A stretch of DNA of 64,000 bases from Mytilinidion resinicola (lineage: Eukaryota > Ascomycota > Dothideomycetes > Mytilinidiales > Mytilinidiaceae). Under the pieces are notes generated by a model. That model searched no databases. It had not been told where the DNA came from and was given only the letters and a program-made list of their open reading frames with translations. Below, one piece after another: positions 22,517 to 32,873 of this stretch; the first letter of the stretch is position 1, and every line of letters starts with the position of its first letter. Where the stretch lies: assembly GCF_010093595.1 (NCBI RefSeq), contig NW_022985439.1, positions 510,441 to 574,440 on the forward strand, read 5' to 3'. Position numbers and translations under genes: made by a program.

Positions 22517-24335
22517 ACGTAGGTGGCAAGCGAGCTGCGCACCCTTCAACTTTTTGCAACGCGACACCTTGTAACTACAATGGCTCCACCAAATAAAAAT
22601 CGTTTGCCGTACAACGAAGGAGAGATCTTCCTTGCTATCTCATCTATCGATTCTATACAAAAGCCTAGTGCACGACGCGCTTCATCAATATACAATGTCT
22701 CTGAATCCATATTAAGTTCCCGACGCGCTGGAACGCGTCCACGACGCGATTGCGAGCCCAACTCAAAGAAACTTACTATGCTTGAAGAGGAGGCGATTAT
22801 TAGATATATACTGGACCTAGATGCACGTGGGTTTTTGCCTACGCTAGGCGCTGTACGCGATATGGCAGATTTACTGCTCGCTGAGCGCGGCGCTGGCAAG
22901 GTTGGCCAGAAGTGGCCAAGGAACTTTATTAACTGGACACCTAGCCTTATAACATAATTTAATTAACTGTATAACTGGCAGAGGGCCCTATATAAGGATC
23001 CTATAACTATTAGGGCCTGGTTTAACCTAGTAGCGCGTATAAAGGCTATATACAGCATCTTAGATATAGACACCTGGAACTTTAATAAGACTAGCTTTCT
23101 TTTTGGCAGAATATTATCTTAGCTTGTTGTTACAGGCTTAGAGAGGCGCAGCCGGCCAAAGGCAATACAGCCAGGCAATTGCGAGTGGGCTACAGCAATC
23201 CAGGGAGTTAACGCTGCTGGGTGGGCAATCCCGCCATTTATCATCTTTGCAGCTAGGTACCACCTTTCTGCCTAGTATAAGAATAGAGAACTACCTAGCA
23301 ATTAGGCTATTTTAGTGAGCGAGAATAGCTGGACAATAAATAAGCTTGGTGTTGTATAGCTACGGCACTTTAAAAAGCATACAAAGGGGAAGACTATAGG
23401 CGCGCGCCGGCTGCTAATTCTAGATGGCCATAACAGCTATAATTCGCTAGAATTCCAGGCAATCTGCAAGGAGAACAATATCTACACTCTCTGCATGCTG
23501 CTATATTTATTACACCTCCTACAGCCGCTTAATATAGGCTGCTTCTTGCTATTAAAGCGCGTGTATAGGCATTAGATTAATAGCCTAGTACGCGACTACA
23601 TTAACTATATTACTAAGCTTAAGTTCTTACCGGCCTTTAAAGCTGCCTTTAATGCATTATTTATAAAGGATAATATCTATATAAGCTTTTAAGGTGCTAG
23701 CCTAGTCCTATATAATCTAGATAGGGTACTATCACAGCTTAATATTAAGCCTTGGACACCAACCCCTCCTGCCCCGCATGTTACCCCATGGGAATTAAGA
23801 ACACCAAGCAACGCGCACAAGCTAGGGTCTTAATTAATACTAATTCGCGATTGGATACAGAAGCATCAGGATTCTTCTCCTATATTAATTATCCGGTTGC
23901 TTAATCAGCTTACAAGGGGCGCCAAGGGGATGAGCCATAAGATCGTGTCTCTGGACTTGAGAAGGCAAATGAGGCCGCCACAAGGCGCAGACAACGCAAA
24001 AAGAAACGGATCCAGGATAAAGGCACCCTGACAATAACAGAGGGAGAGGAGATTAATGCTTAAAGGGGCATTAGGCAGCAGCTAGAGAGTGAAACGCGTC
24101 AAAATGAGGCGCCATCAGGTGCTAGCCGGCAGGCTTCAGCGCGCTGTAAGCTTTGCAGACAGCCTGGGCATAACTCACGAACGTGTGAGAAACGTACTGT
24201 AGATACTGCCCAAGCTTAGACAGCTACCCTACTACTAGTATTTTCAAGCGTTGTTGAGATATATAGCTATGAAGGCAGAAGACGTTGGTGGGGTGCGCAG
24301 CTCGCTTGCCTGCGCAGCTCGCTTGCTACCTACGT
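22517..24335 (+). mobile_element. decayed pogo/Fot1-type DNA transposon
   Basis: A 1,819-bp element between TA dinucleotides (22515-22516 and 24336-24337). The inverted ends read ACGTAGGTGGCAAGCGAGCT at the left, with the reverse complement of a near-identical sequence at the right. Coding remnants in one direction include a helix-turn-helix region, DDE-type blocks LDGHNSYNSLEF and LQPLNIGCF, and a CX2CX4HX4C knuckle starting at 24145. The body is very AT-rich with many stops, as expected after repeat-induced point mutation. Confidence 0.9.
22580..24216 (+). pseudogene. pogo/Tigger-type transposase, inactivated
   Basis: The ATG at 22580 opens a 125-codon frame (MAPPNKNRLPYNEGEIFLAI) with a Psq-like and then a CENP-B/Tc5-like helix-turn-helix (LEEEAIIRYILDLDARGF). 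A stop at 22955 ends it, but homology continues downstream across many further stops. The block expected to carry the first catalytic Asp reads WNFNKTSF at about 23.07 kb, the second Asp survives in LDGHNSY at about 23.43 kb, and the third position reads LQPLNIGCF at about 23.53 kb. Two of the three acidic residues are therefore Asn. The C-terminal zinc knuckle CKLCRQPGHNSRTC is intact. The protein cannot be functional. Confidence 0.88.
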
Positions 24336-24377
24336 TAACTAGAACTGTATCTATCAATCTTACTTGAGATTTTCGCA

Positions 24378-24558
24378 TCGCTAAAGGTGCTCTTGTGCGT
24401 TCACCTGTCTACCAGTGCTTAGAGGGCTTCAACGACTTTTCAAACAGCCCAGGGTGAAGACCTTCCATCACGATTGATTATCTGAAAATCCATTGAAACA
24501 CCCCAAGCAGTGGCATACACAATAAACCAAGAGTGCCACCTCCTTAACGCCCCGCATG
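24378..24558 (+). repeat. repeat A copy 3 (eroded)
   Basis: It begins about 40 bp after the right end of the pogo element. The left arm GTGCTCTTGTGCGTTCACCTG and the loop CAGCCCAGGGTGAAG, then CTGAAAATCCATTGAAACAC, match the loop-forward isomer. The right stem reads CCCCAAGCAGTGGCA and the end CGCCCCGCATG. The left outer terminus is not recognisable. Confidence 0.7.
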
Positions 24559-24808
24559 CTAGGATAGATTCAGTATATGCTGCGAAGGTGGTCCGGCGTG
24601 GAGACAGCGTAGGCGCAGAGAACGGAATGAGAGATGTTGTACAAAGGAAGAAATAGACTGCACGTATATAGTGATGAAACCATCAACACAATATATATGT
24701 ACAGTGAACCTGTTGAGTCCAATGGTTTGCTATAGAACCGGTGCAATGCGCCTCCCTATATGAGCCCACATCAATAATAGTACAATAGAACTTACAAGCC
24801 AGGGTACA

Positions 24809-26359
24809 TCATGTTAACCTCCCCCGATCAACCACAGATGCGTCCACCCCGGGCTCTTCTTCATCCAAATCTTCATCCTCGCCATAAAGGAGTAGGTCTG
24901 ATTCGGGCTGTCCAAAAAGCCCTCGCCAAATCCTCTCCCATAGCCCTTTCTTCTCAGCCATGGCTAAAACCATGACGATTGGAAGATGCCATACACTGGC
25001 CCAGAACAAGCCCCTCGCTGTGCCCTTATGTCCCTTCTCCCGCCAAAATTGCACCGCTTTATACACCATCCAGCCATTGATCACACTGCTCGTCGCTACA
25101 AACCCCCAATCTGTGACGCCCACGTAGGTGAGTCCAAAGCAGACCGGGAACATCAGAATCGCGTAGCGTAACGCGACACGGCCATTTTGCGCAGGATTGA
25201 CCCAGCAGAGCATCCGGTACCCGGCGAACTTGTACTCGTCACGGATGGCCCAGCTGAGGGCATTGAAGTGGGGGAATTGCCAGGCAAAGAGGAGCGCTGC
25301 TAGCAGCCATCCTCCTGCACTGCCTTCTCCGAAAAGGAGTTCCTGCCAGGTCCCATTTTGAGCACATTGCCCGGCGGCAGCAGTCCAGCCCATCAGCGGT
25401 GGTATGCCACCGACCACCGCTCCGACCCAAGTGTTTATCACCGAGACCCGCTTCAGAGGGGTGTACACACCAGCGTATAGGAAGATGTTCAGACCGCCGA
25501 GGAAGGCCGTGGTGGGGTTGACGCCGTAGTAGAGGGCAGCAACGCCAACTGTACCACATCCAATGGCGAAGAGCAGGGCGCCCGTTGGACTGATGAGCTT
25601 GCGCACCAATGGCCTGTTCCGGGTACGGGTCATCATGGCATCGTATTTGGGTTCGAAGAGCATGTTGAGGGCGTTGGCTGAGGAACAGCAGAGGGCGGTT
25701 CCCGTGGTGAGGAAAAGAAGAGTGAGGGTCGAGAGAGAGGGCGCGGCTGTGGCGGCTGGAGCAAGGAGTGCAGGCACTGGGTATAACGAGTAAGGAGCTG
25801 TAGTTGTGAGGACAATTAGGAAACTGAGGCGCGGTTTGGCCAGGGAGAAATAGGTCGTGAGCAGTCGCCGGATGGAGTTGGCGGGCAGGTTCGACGATAC
25901 GGTGGTGAGGCGGGAGGACGCATCTGGGGCAATGGGGTAGCTGGCCTCTGCAGATTCGGGCTCAGGGGGGTCCTTGCGGAGACTTTCCTCCCGTAGTCGT
26001 TTTCGTCGTCGGTGGGGAAGCTCCTGGGGTACTTCTTGTGAGGTTTCTTTAGCGGAGGGCGCTGCTCGGGGGAGCTCTGCTGCTGCTGCGGCGATAGCCT
26101 CCTTCGACTGCGGGGAGCCATTGCGCAGGCCACGCGTTGTCCGTCCAAACGTCTCCTTCAAAGTGCCATTGGCCCAGAAATAGTCCCTGGTGAAAGTGCT
26201 TCGCCCGGCGGCTGCGGCAACAGCACCGCGCTGCGAGCGGATTGAGAAGGGTCGGACGGCGGCGGGCGATCTGGACAGGCGGCGCAGACAGCGAATGCAC
26301 ACGCTGCTGGTGTTTTCAGGCAGGACGAAGGACCGCAGGATTGGGGGGCGGGCGAGCAT
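24809..26359 (-). CDS. COX10: protoheme IX farnesyltransferase, mitochondrial
   Basis: UbiA-family prenyltransferase that converts haem B to haem O for cytochrome c oxidase, in the mitochondrial inner membrane. The intronless frame gives 516 residues from the ATG at 26359 (MLARPPILRSFVLPENTS); an in-frame ATG at 26458 would add 33 residues. I prefer the inner ATG because it starts an Arg/Ser-rich, mitochondrial-targeting-like leader. The polyprenyl-diphosphate site reads NMLFEPKYDAMMTRTRNRPL, the Cox10 form of the family's Asp-rich motif. The segment SLAKPRLSFLIVLTTTAPY begins the first membrane helix, as in all Cox10 proteins. About eight to nine hydrophobic segments follow. Length and motifs are typical. 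The protein N-terminus is the only doubt. Confidence 0.95.
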   Translation of the reverse strand: MLARPPILRSFVLPENTSSVCIRCLRRLSRSPAAVRPFSIRSQRGAVAAAAGRSTFTRDYFWANGTLKETFGRTTRGLRNGSPQSKEAIAAAAAELPRAAPSAKETSQEVPQELPHRRRKRLREESLRKDPPEPESAEASYPIAPDASSRLTTVSSNLPANSIRRLLTTYFSLAKPRLSFLIVLTTTAPYSLYPVPALLAPAATAAPSLSTLTLLFLTTGTALCCSSANALNMLFEPKYDAMMTRTRNRPLVRKLISPTGALLFAIGCGTVGVAALYYGVNPTTAFLGGLNIFLYAGVYTPLKRVSVINTWVGAVVGGIPPLMGWTAAAGQCAQNGTWQELLFGEGSAGGWLLAALLFAWQFPHFNALSWAIRDEYKFAGYRMLCWVNPAQNGRVALRYAILMFPVCFGLTYVGVTDWGFVATSSVINGWMVYKAVQFWREKGHKGTARGLFWASVWHLPIVMVLAMAEKKGLWERIWRGLFGQPESDLLLYGEDEDLDEEEPGVDASVVDRGRLT

Positions 26360-26690
26360 GGCGGAGGGTACGATTGCCTCTTGACATTGGGCTGCACTGG
26401 CGGTGATGCTCTGAGAAGCAAATCCAAGGCACACGGGCCACGGGCCACGCCGCTCCAAGCCGAATCAGCGCCGACCAAATGGTCAGCCCACCGACATACG
26501 AGCATCACTGCCGTGTTCACTGCACGAGACTGCCTTTCTTGGGAGGGACTAGGTATTATACAATGCTAAGCACGTCTAAGTAAGCTGCCAGGGGGCGTCC
26601 TCGTCCTCCTTCGCCCGCGAGAATGCAATGTAGTAATCCACGGATAGAACCAGGCCCAAAATGATGTTACAAAACCCCTGCTCCAGAACC
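26360..26690. other. spacer between COX10 start and RPN2 end
   Basis: 331 bp holding the COX10 promoter and the RPN2 3' UTR, both on the minus strand. No other feature seen. Confidence 0.5.
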
Positions 26691-29600
26691 TCAGTCATCC
26701 TGCTCCTCGTCCGTCACGTAGTCGAACTCTCCCGGGACATCTGCTTCCTCTCCGTCGTCGTCATCCTCGTCGACTGCGTTCAGCACAGCAGCAGCCTCCG
26801 CCGCTCCACTGTTCGTGCTGCCTGTATTCGAGTCTCGCGTGGCGTACGCGTCACTGATGCGGTCAGTGAGAGACCGCCCCGGAGCACCTGGCGCTGGAGC
26901 CGGCGCCGTCTTCTTGACCTTCAGCTCGAGAAGAGTCTTCGGCTCTGAAGGTTGCGTGTCTTCTAGTACTATAACGCCACCAGTTGCCTGTACTACTGAT
27001 TAGTTTATATATTGAAAATGAGGGTGACAAACTGACCTTCTTTACAGCGACATATCGCTCTTCGGGGAAGCTGATGTATTTCACCTGCTGGGGCAAGACT
27101 CGCGACATGTTCTCCAGCTCGTAGCCAACTTTCTCCTTCTCAACCCTCTTCTTTAGGGTCTCGGTCGATGGAGTTCCCTCCTTCTCTCCCTCGGACTTGT
27201 CTTTCTCGTCCTTGCCCCTTGATGATTCATCGTCAATGTCCATCTTGTCGTCATCGGCGCTCGAGATCTTGGGCGTAGTGGGGGTCTGATCGATGTCCAT
27301 ACTCTCCCGCCGTTGCTGTCGAGCCTTGACTAGTTTCCTACGCTTGGCTTGCGCAGTTGTGGACAGAACTGCCGTCTTGACCTTCTCCGGCGCCTCCTCC
27401 GCCTTAACCTCCTGCTCGGGTGGGTAATCGAACATGCTCGGACGGGTGTTACTGTGGAACTTGAACGACGGGATCTCTAAATCTTGGTCGACGCCAATAA
27501 TAGCCGTAGGTGTGAAGGCCAGCGACAAGAAGTGCGTCAGTGGGAACCAGTACCAGTACTGTGTGAAGACGGCCATGCCAACAATGGCAGTCATGTTCAG
27601 GTTGCCTGTCTGCGTCTGGAGTCCGATCGTGCAGTTGCGGCCCCCAGCATCGATGATACCGAGTGCTAGAGCGCAGCCAAATTTAGCCATAGCATCCTCG
27701 TGTCGGTCGCCAATGATCTTCTGAAGAGTCTTGCGGATAGTAGCAACCTTGGGGTTCATCGCCTCGTTCTGCTGTACTAAGATCATCGAGAGCGAGATCA
27801 AAGCACCTTGTCGAACGAAGTCGGTCGAGTCTTTCATCATGGGCTCCAGCAGATCGATCGCTTCGTCCAAGCCAGTACCAGCGCAAGCGATACCCAGGGC
27901 CATCGTCGCGCCGTACCGAACGTGCGGATTGTACGACTCAGCAAGCAACTCCACCATGCGGGGCACACTTCCTGGTTTCCTGAACAGGACGAATCCAAGA
28001 CTCATTACGGCGACTCTTCGGACGTCGTCGCTGACATCGCTCACAGCAACGTGGAGTAGTCTTCGGACTGCCTTGTTGCTACTGCTTCCGCAGTAGGCCA
28101 ACGCGATCGTCATGATTCCTCCGTACCGTAGGGTTGGGTCCGGGTCCTCGAGTAGGCCGTTGATGAGCTCATCAGCTGCCTCTTGACGTCCATACATGAT
28201 GAGTGCCATGCCCAGAGCGAGACCCCGCACAATCTTCTCGTGCTGAGTGTCGTGGGCATACTGGATCATATCCTCAAGGGCCTTAATGTTCCCGGTGCCT
28301 AGCATAACCAGTCCCATGGACAGCCCCACGGCTTCACCGTTGATTGCCGAATCGGTGTACAAGACGGCCTTGAATGCATCGAAAATGTCCTCCGAGCCCG
28401 TCGCCATTCCCGCAACACCAAGACCAAGGGCGCCGCCGTGCTGGACCACTTCTTCGGAAGCATTCTGGAACTGTTGTAGAAGATAGTCCAAGACATGCGT
28501 TCCATGATTGCAGTAGATCATACCCAGGGCGTAGAGCGATCCACCTTGACTGAAGTGAGAGCCGGGTACATTGCTCTCCTTGGGTAGGTATGGCTCCAAT
28601 AGCTTCTGTCCCTGTGTGATATTGCCTCTGTGAATCACTCCGAGGGCGGCTGTTGCAGTGAACTTCGACCAATTTACCGCTTTGCCGAGCCATTCCAAGT
28701 TCTCCCTGAAGAAGCTATCGTTTGTAGTTCCTGAATTCATGAAGGCATTGGCGAATGTGACTCCAGTATGGAAGATGGAGTTCCTCGCCTCCAGGCTATC
28801 TCGCACCTTATTTAGAATATTTCGATCGGCGTGGTTGTTGCGATAGAGGAATTCTAGATTGAGCTCGATGCTCTTGGTACCCCGGAGTATATACCGAACA
28901 GAGGTATAAGCCTTCTGATCCTCGTCCGAAGCCACTTTCGGCTTGGTTCGAGAAACTACCGTGGATATTGTCGGGGCTTCGTTACTGTTGTCTGCGTTTG
29001 ACAAGAGTCCGTCTGTCTCAGCGGCATCCTCTCCGCGAGGCTGTACAGCACCTCCGTTGGCTGCAGGCTTTGCGTCTTGCGCCTCCTCCTCGTCCTCTTC
29101 GGTCTCAGGCAACTCCTCCATGACCTTGTTTAGGAATTCCTGGGTACCATTCTCATATAGGTCGAAAGATATTTGATAGGCAATGGCTAGCGATCTTGCG
29201 TCACCCTTCGACACGAGTTGGCGCAAAAGGTTGGATGCCATGGAGTGTTGATTCAAGTAAACAACACATTTGGCAATTGAGAAATAGTCCGGGTTTGGGA
29301 TATCGTTGAGCAAATCAAGAATGAGTCGAAGAATCTGCTAATGTTACTACTGCTGTATGAGAAGGTTATCAGGGAGCTTATACCTCATTTCGAAGTCCTC
29401 TTTCTTGAACCACGTTCATGCAAATATCCAGGACATACTCCATGAGCTCTTCGCTCTTCCCTGGAGTGTCACTTTCAGCTTTCTTGCCCTTCTTTTCATC
29501 CTGGCTTGCGCGGAGGAAGGCTTCCCGAAGGACGTCAAGATTCCGAGCTTCAATAGCAATACCAACGACCTGTCGGTATGCACCAACTTCGTAACAGCTC

Positions 29601-30523
29601 TCAAAGATACGCCTAATGGTTGCCTGCAAATTCTTTTGAACACTCCTCTGTAATGCCAGCGGCGAAGGATGAGCGCCAACTACGCCCGCGTTTCCACCAC
29701 CCGGAATGGAAGGGTCAAAGGTTGACGAATCCTGCCTTGACAGGAGAGATTTTGAGGGCAGAGTTGATTGTGAGAAGGGCGTGGTTGGAGACGTCATGCT
29801 CGCAGATGTGCTGGCGACTCCGTTCGCAGTCGTGAAAGACGTTGTTAACTGAGGCGGCGGCTGATTGGCAGTACTCGCCGGTTTCGGGGGGTTATGCATG
29901 GCCGACAAAGCGATGTAGGTATCGAGACATTTGGCTAGAGCACGTATTGTATTAGTGTCGATGTCGTTGGAATGCGAAGGAGCTTGCGGAGTATATAATG
30001 TTTTCGGGAATGCTGGTTCCCAGAGCGTACTGGGATTCGGGGAAAGCGTGTCGAGCAGTTATGACTTACCGAGTATGGTTTCCTCAAACTCTCCGGCATG
30101 GTGTATATCGAACAGTTTGCCGGCACCCAGTGCAAAAACCATGCTCTCATCGTACTCCTGTAGCTGATAGTAGACCTTGGCGGCGACCAGAGCCGCGAGC
30201 TCTCGTTCAGCGAAAGATTCATCTTCGTAGAGCGCCTCACTGCCACCATGATTAGTATGGATTTGTAGATGATGGTATCGACTGTGCTATGACTGCCATC
30301 CCTAGGCTGTAGCTACGAGGGCAAGGCAGTCGCCGGACAATGGCCGGGCATGACCCGGGACAGAGTATCTGGTTATAACTCACATCTGGCTCACAGACCC
30401 GGCGACTTCTGGCCATAATAGATCGATGTCCTTATTCAAGCGCTGAAGGGCGAACGACCGGAGGGCTGGATCGGGTTCTGACAAGAAGCCAACGACGCCG
30501 GCGGCAGATGTAAGGCCGACCAT
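26691..30523 (-). CDS. RPN2: 26S proteasome regulatory subunit Rpn2
   Basis: The large scaffold subunit of the proteasome base (PSMD1 in animals). Five exons (30523-30384, 30239-30070, 29934-29384, 29337-27037, 26987-26691) give 1,152 residues; all junctions restore known Rpn2 sequence. It starts MVGLTSAAGVVGFLSEPDP and continues with the conserved block QIEALYEDESFAERELAALV. The central part is a run of proteasome/cyclosome repeats with alternating Gly/Ala-rich helices, for example GGALGLGVAGMATGSED, GGIMTIALAYCGSSSNKA and YGATMALGIACAGTG. The C-terminal domain contains the acidic/Lys-rich insert typical of fungi and ends in an acidic tail (DEDDDDGEEADVPG). The residue 130-200 region is a low-complexity Ser/Pro/Gln insert. 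Single-copy housekeeping gene. Confidence 0.96.
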
Positions 30524-31267
30524 GGCAGCGAGGGTTTCTGTGTAGGCGATGTTGCAACTGTAGTGCGCGCGGTTGTGCGATGGGGACGGAAAAGGAGCAG
30601 CGGATGGTGATGGAAGCAGATGGAGCTGTTGCTCGTAACGTGGCGCCTGACGGCGGGTGCTGCGATCGGCGGCGGTGCGAGCGGTGGGTTGATGGTCGAT
30701 GGAGGAGAAGGGACGTAGGCGACCGGGTGAAGGAGAGTCGAGAAGAGACAGGAGGAGATGGTGATGGAGATGGCGCAGGCGGTGGTGTTTTGGGGGTGCA
30801 ATCGTCAACGCGATGAGCTGCTCGTCACCCGTGCTAAGCTGTGGGACCCGTGCGTTCAGGCACCTGGCGCCGACGTCAGTCCGGCGAGGCGCGTACAAAT
30901 ACGAAGTAATGGGGGACAAGCGATTCTTCTTTCGACTGTTTAAAATACTGTTAGGAGCCAAGGTGTACTTCATCCGCATCTAGTCACAAGAAGGCTGCTC
31001 TGTGGCTCTGTGCAGATGGTTTCTTCGTGCTGTCTTCGCTAAATAGAAGAAGTAGGAGCACCGGCTGGCGAGATCACATTCACTATGACAGGCAGAGTCT
31101 TACGATAGAGGTCAGACTGGTGCTATGAAGAGACACCAGGAATATGTAAGGGTATCGCTTCGGACCTTCCAGTCCTCCAAAAAAAACCAAGCGCCGGCTC
31201 ATGCCCCCTTTGCAGCGCCGGCATAGCTCCCTAAGATAATATACAAAGAACAACCATCTCCAGGGCT
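30524..31267. other. spacer between RPN2 start and CET1 end
   Basis: About 744 bp with the RPN2 promoter. Proline/histidine-rich frames on the minus strand run into the RPN2 start without adding conserved sequence, so I leave them out. No repeat seen. Confidence 0.5.
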
Positions 31268-32410
31268 TCATATGGCCCGCGACAAGACGCGCAAGTTATT
31301 CACCAACATTCCCACTACCCCCTCGTACGTGCTGGGCAGTTTTTGGTTAATCTTATCCGCTTCGCGCACCAGCATGTCCCCGTATAGCTCCAGTTCCAGC
31401 TCGTGGTTCTTGACACCTGACTCATTGACCACTTGAGTTAAATCGATCTGGTAGGTGTTCTGGTGTGTGTACGACATTCGATCCTTCTTTCGTTCTTGAG
31501 GCAGACCGCTCTCTGCAGCAGGTTCAAGATCATTCACCGCTCGGGGATAATTGATTTCGAGGTTTATGCTGACCCGGTAGTCCCATTCCGTCTTCGGGGA
31601 GCTGATATGGAGGTTGGCGATTCGGTGCTTAATGATCTTGCCCAGCTCTCGCCCAGTCTTCATGTCCCTACTGAGACGAACTCTTTTTCGAAGGAAGGTC
31701 TGAAGGAGAGCTTTGGTGGCCGGGGAGAGGATCTCGAAACCTGCATGGTTGAGCTCGAAGAACTTGTCGATTTCTTTGACATGTTTATAGTCTAGTGGCG
31801 CGCGAGCTCGAATACGGTCCCCCTTCGCGTCCGTCACGCATCCATTAAGGAACTTGTTCATTTTCTGATGTTGCGCCTCCGACATGGTGCTGACGAACTT
31901 GATGCTGTCGCCCAGATCCATTTCATCCACCACGCATTCCGTCTGGTGTACGCCTGTGAAGCGCTCCCCAGTGCGCTTGTCTTGCATCTGGCCCCATTTG
32001 GCCTCAATCTCCACCTGCGTGTCTGGCGACTCCGCCAAAGCTCTCCGTACAGCCGAGTTCATCACCACATTTTGCCAAATGAAGTCGCACACGCTGCGCG
32101 TGATCTCATCGTACGGGGTAATGTTTGTGATCGAAGGCTCGAGGGCAGGTTCAGGCGCGTCGTCGGTCTCGATATCGTCTTGGACCGGGGCTTGGATTGG
32201 CGGCGCGTGGGGTTGCATATCTCCTTCTCGAATAGCCCAGATCGGTATGGGATCGTGTCGTTTGCGGCGCGGTCGTTGCGACGTTTGCTTCGAGGGTGAG
32301 GCTGGAAGAGGCGTGCGCTTACGTTTTCGAGGGCCATCGTTGGGAACTGCGTTTGATGGAGTAGAGACACGAGAGGGGGGTGTGGGATTTATGAGCGACC
32401 TGATGTCCAT
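31268..32410 (-). CDS. CET1: mRNA-capping RNA 5'-triphosphatase (capping enzyme beta subunit)
   Basis: Metal-dependent RNA triphosphatase of the Cet1/Ctl1 fold. It removes the gamma phosphate of nascent pre-mRNA in the first step of capping, in the nucleus with the guanylyltransferase. The single exon encodes 380 residues. I chose the ATG at 32410 because it gives MDIRSLINP, the usual start of fungal members; an ATG at 32485 would add 25 residues. After a Pro/Lys/Arg-rich linker come the tunnel strands: VEIEAKWGQMQDK (motif A with paired Glu), the block TECVVDEMDLGD, the basic patch KRVRLSRDMKTGRELGKIIK, then WDYRVSINLEINYP (motif C-type Glu residues) and ELELELYGDML. The guanylyltransferase is separate in fungi and not in this window. 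Confidence 0.94.
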   Translation of the reverse strand: MDIRSLINPTPPSRVSTPSNAVPNDGPRKRKRTPLPASPSKQTSQRPRRKRHDPIPIWAIREGDMQPHAPPIQAPVQDDIETDDAPEPALEPSITNITPYDEITRSVCDFIWQNVVMNSAVRRALAESPDTQVEIEAKWGQMQDKRTGERFTGVHQTECVVDEMDLGDSIKFVSTMSEAQHQKMNKFLNGCVTDAKGDRIRARAPLDYKHVKEIDKFFELNHAGFEILSPATKALLQTFLRKRVRLSRDMKTGRELGKIIKHRIANLHISSPKTEWDYRVSINLEINYPRAVNDLEPAAESGLPQERKKDRMSYTHQNTYQIDLTQVVNESGVKNHELELELYGDMLVREADKINQKLPSTYEGVVGMLVNNLRVLSRAI

Positions 32411-32550
32411 AGTGTGTAGTGTGTTGTGTTGCGAAGCTGTTCTGTTTCGGAAGAAGCCTTGTTGAACTGGAAGTGAGGCTGTCACGTGTTCCCTTTATCC
32501 CGTTTGCGCCAAGGCCGATCAACAAATACTGTCTCTCGTCACAAATATCC

Positions 32551-32680
32551 GCACACTGTTCTGCCACCGCTTGTGGTGCCTCATGGTATTTTCAGAATTC
32601 CGATGTAGACGGAAGTCCCGCGTTTTGAACAACGGGCAAACTCGTCAGGCCACCCCAAGCAGCGGCAAAGGAGTGTGATC
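32551..32680 (-). repeat. repeat A copy 4 (degraded)
   Basis: CTGCCACCGCTTGTGGTGCC, then GGTATTTTCAGAATTCCGATG, and later CACCCCAAGCAGCGGCAAAG match the two stems and the loop of repeat A. Outer arms are lost. It lies upstream of CET1 in the spacer 32411-32873, where I see nothing else. Confidence 0.6.
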
Positions 32681-32873
32681 CGTCGCCGTCGATTTCTGAA
32701 GATTTGCTAGCACTCATCAATAGGCATGTGCTTCAAGGGTGTGTCAATTGAATCAGAGGACACTGCTATGCGGTCGACGCCGTCTGAAGGCCCTCGGCGA
32801 AGTTTCACACTTATCAAATCTAATAGCAACTATCAAAGCTAATGGCGCTCATATCTCAACTCCCGGCCCCTAC

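Noticed and set aside
30380..30979. N-terminal extension of Rpn2 upstream of 30523
   Set aside because: The upstream frame is Pro/His/Arg low-complexity, whereas MVGLTSAAGVVGFL at 30523 is the expected start of the family.
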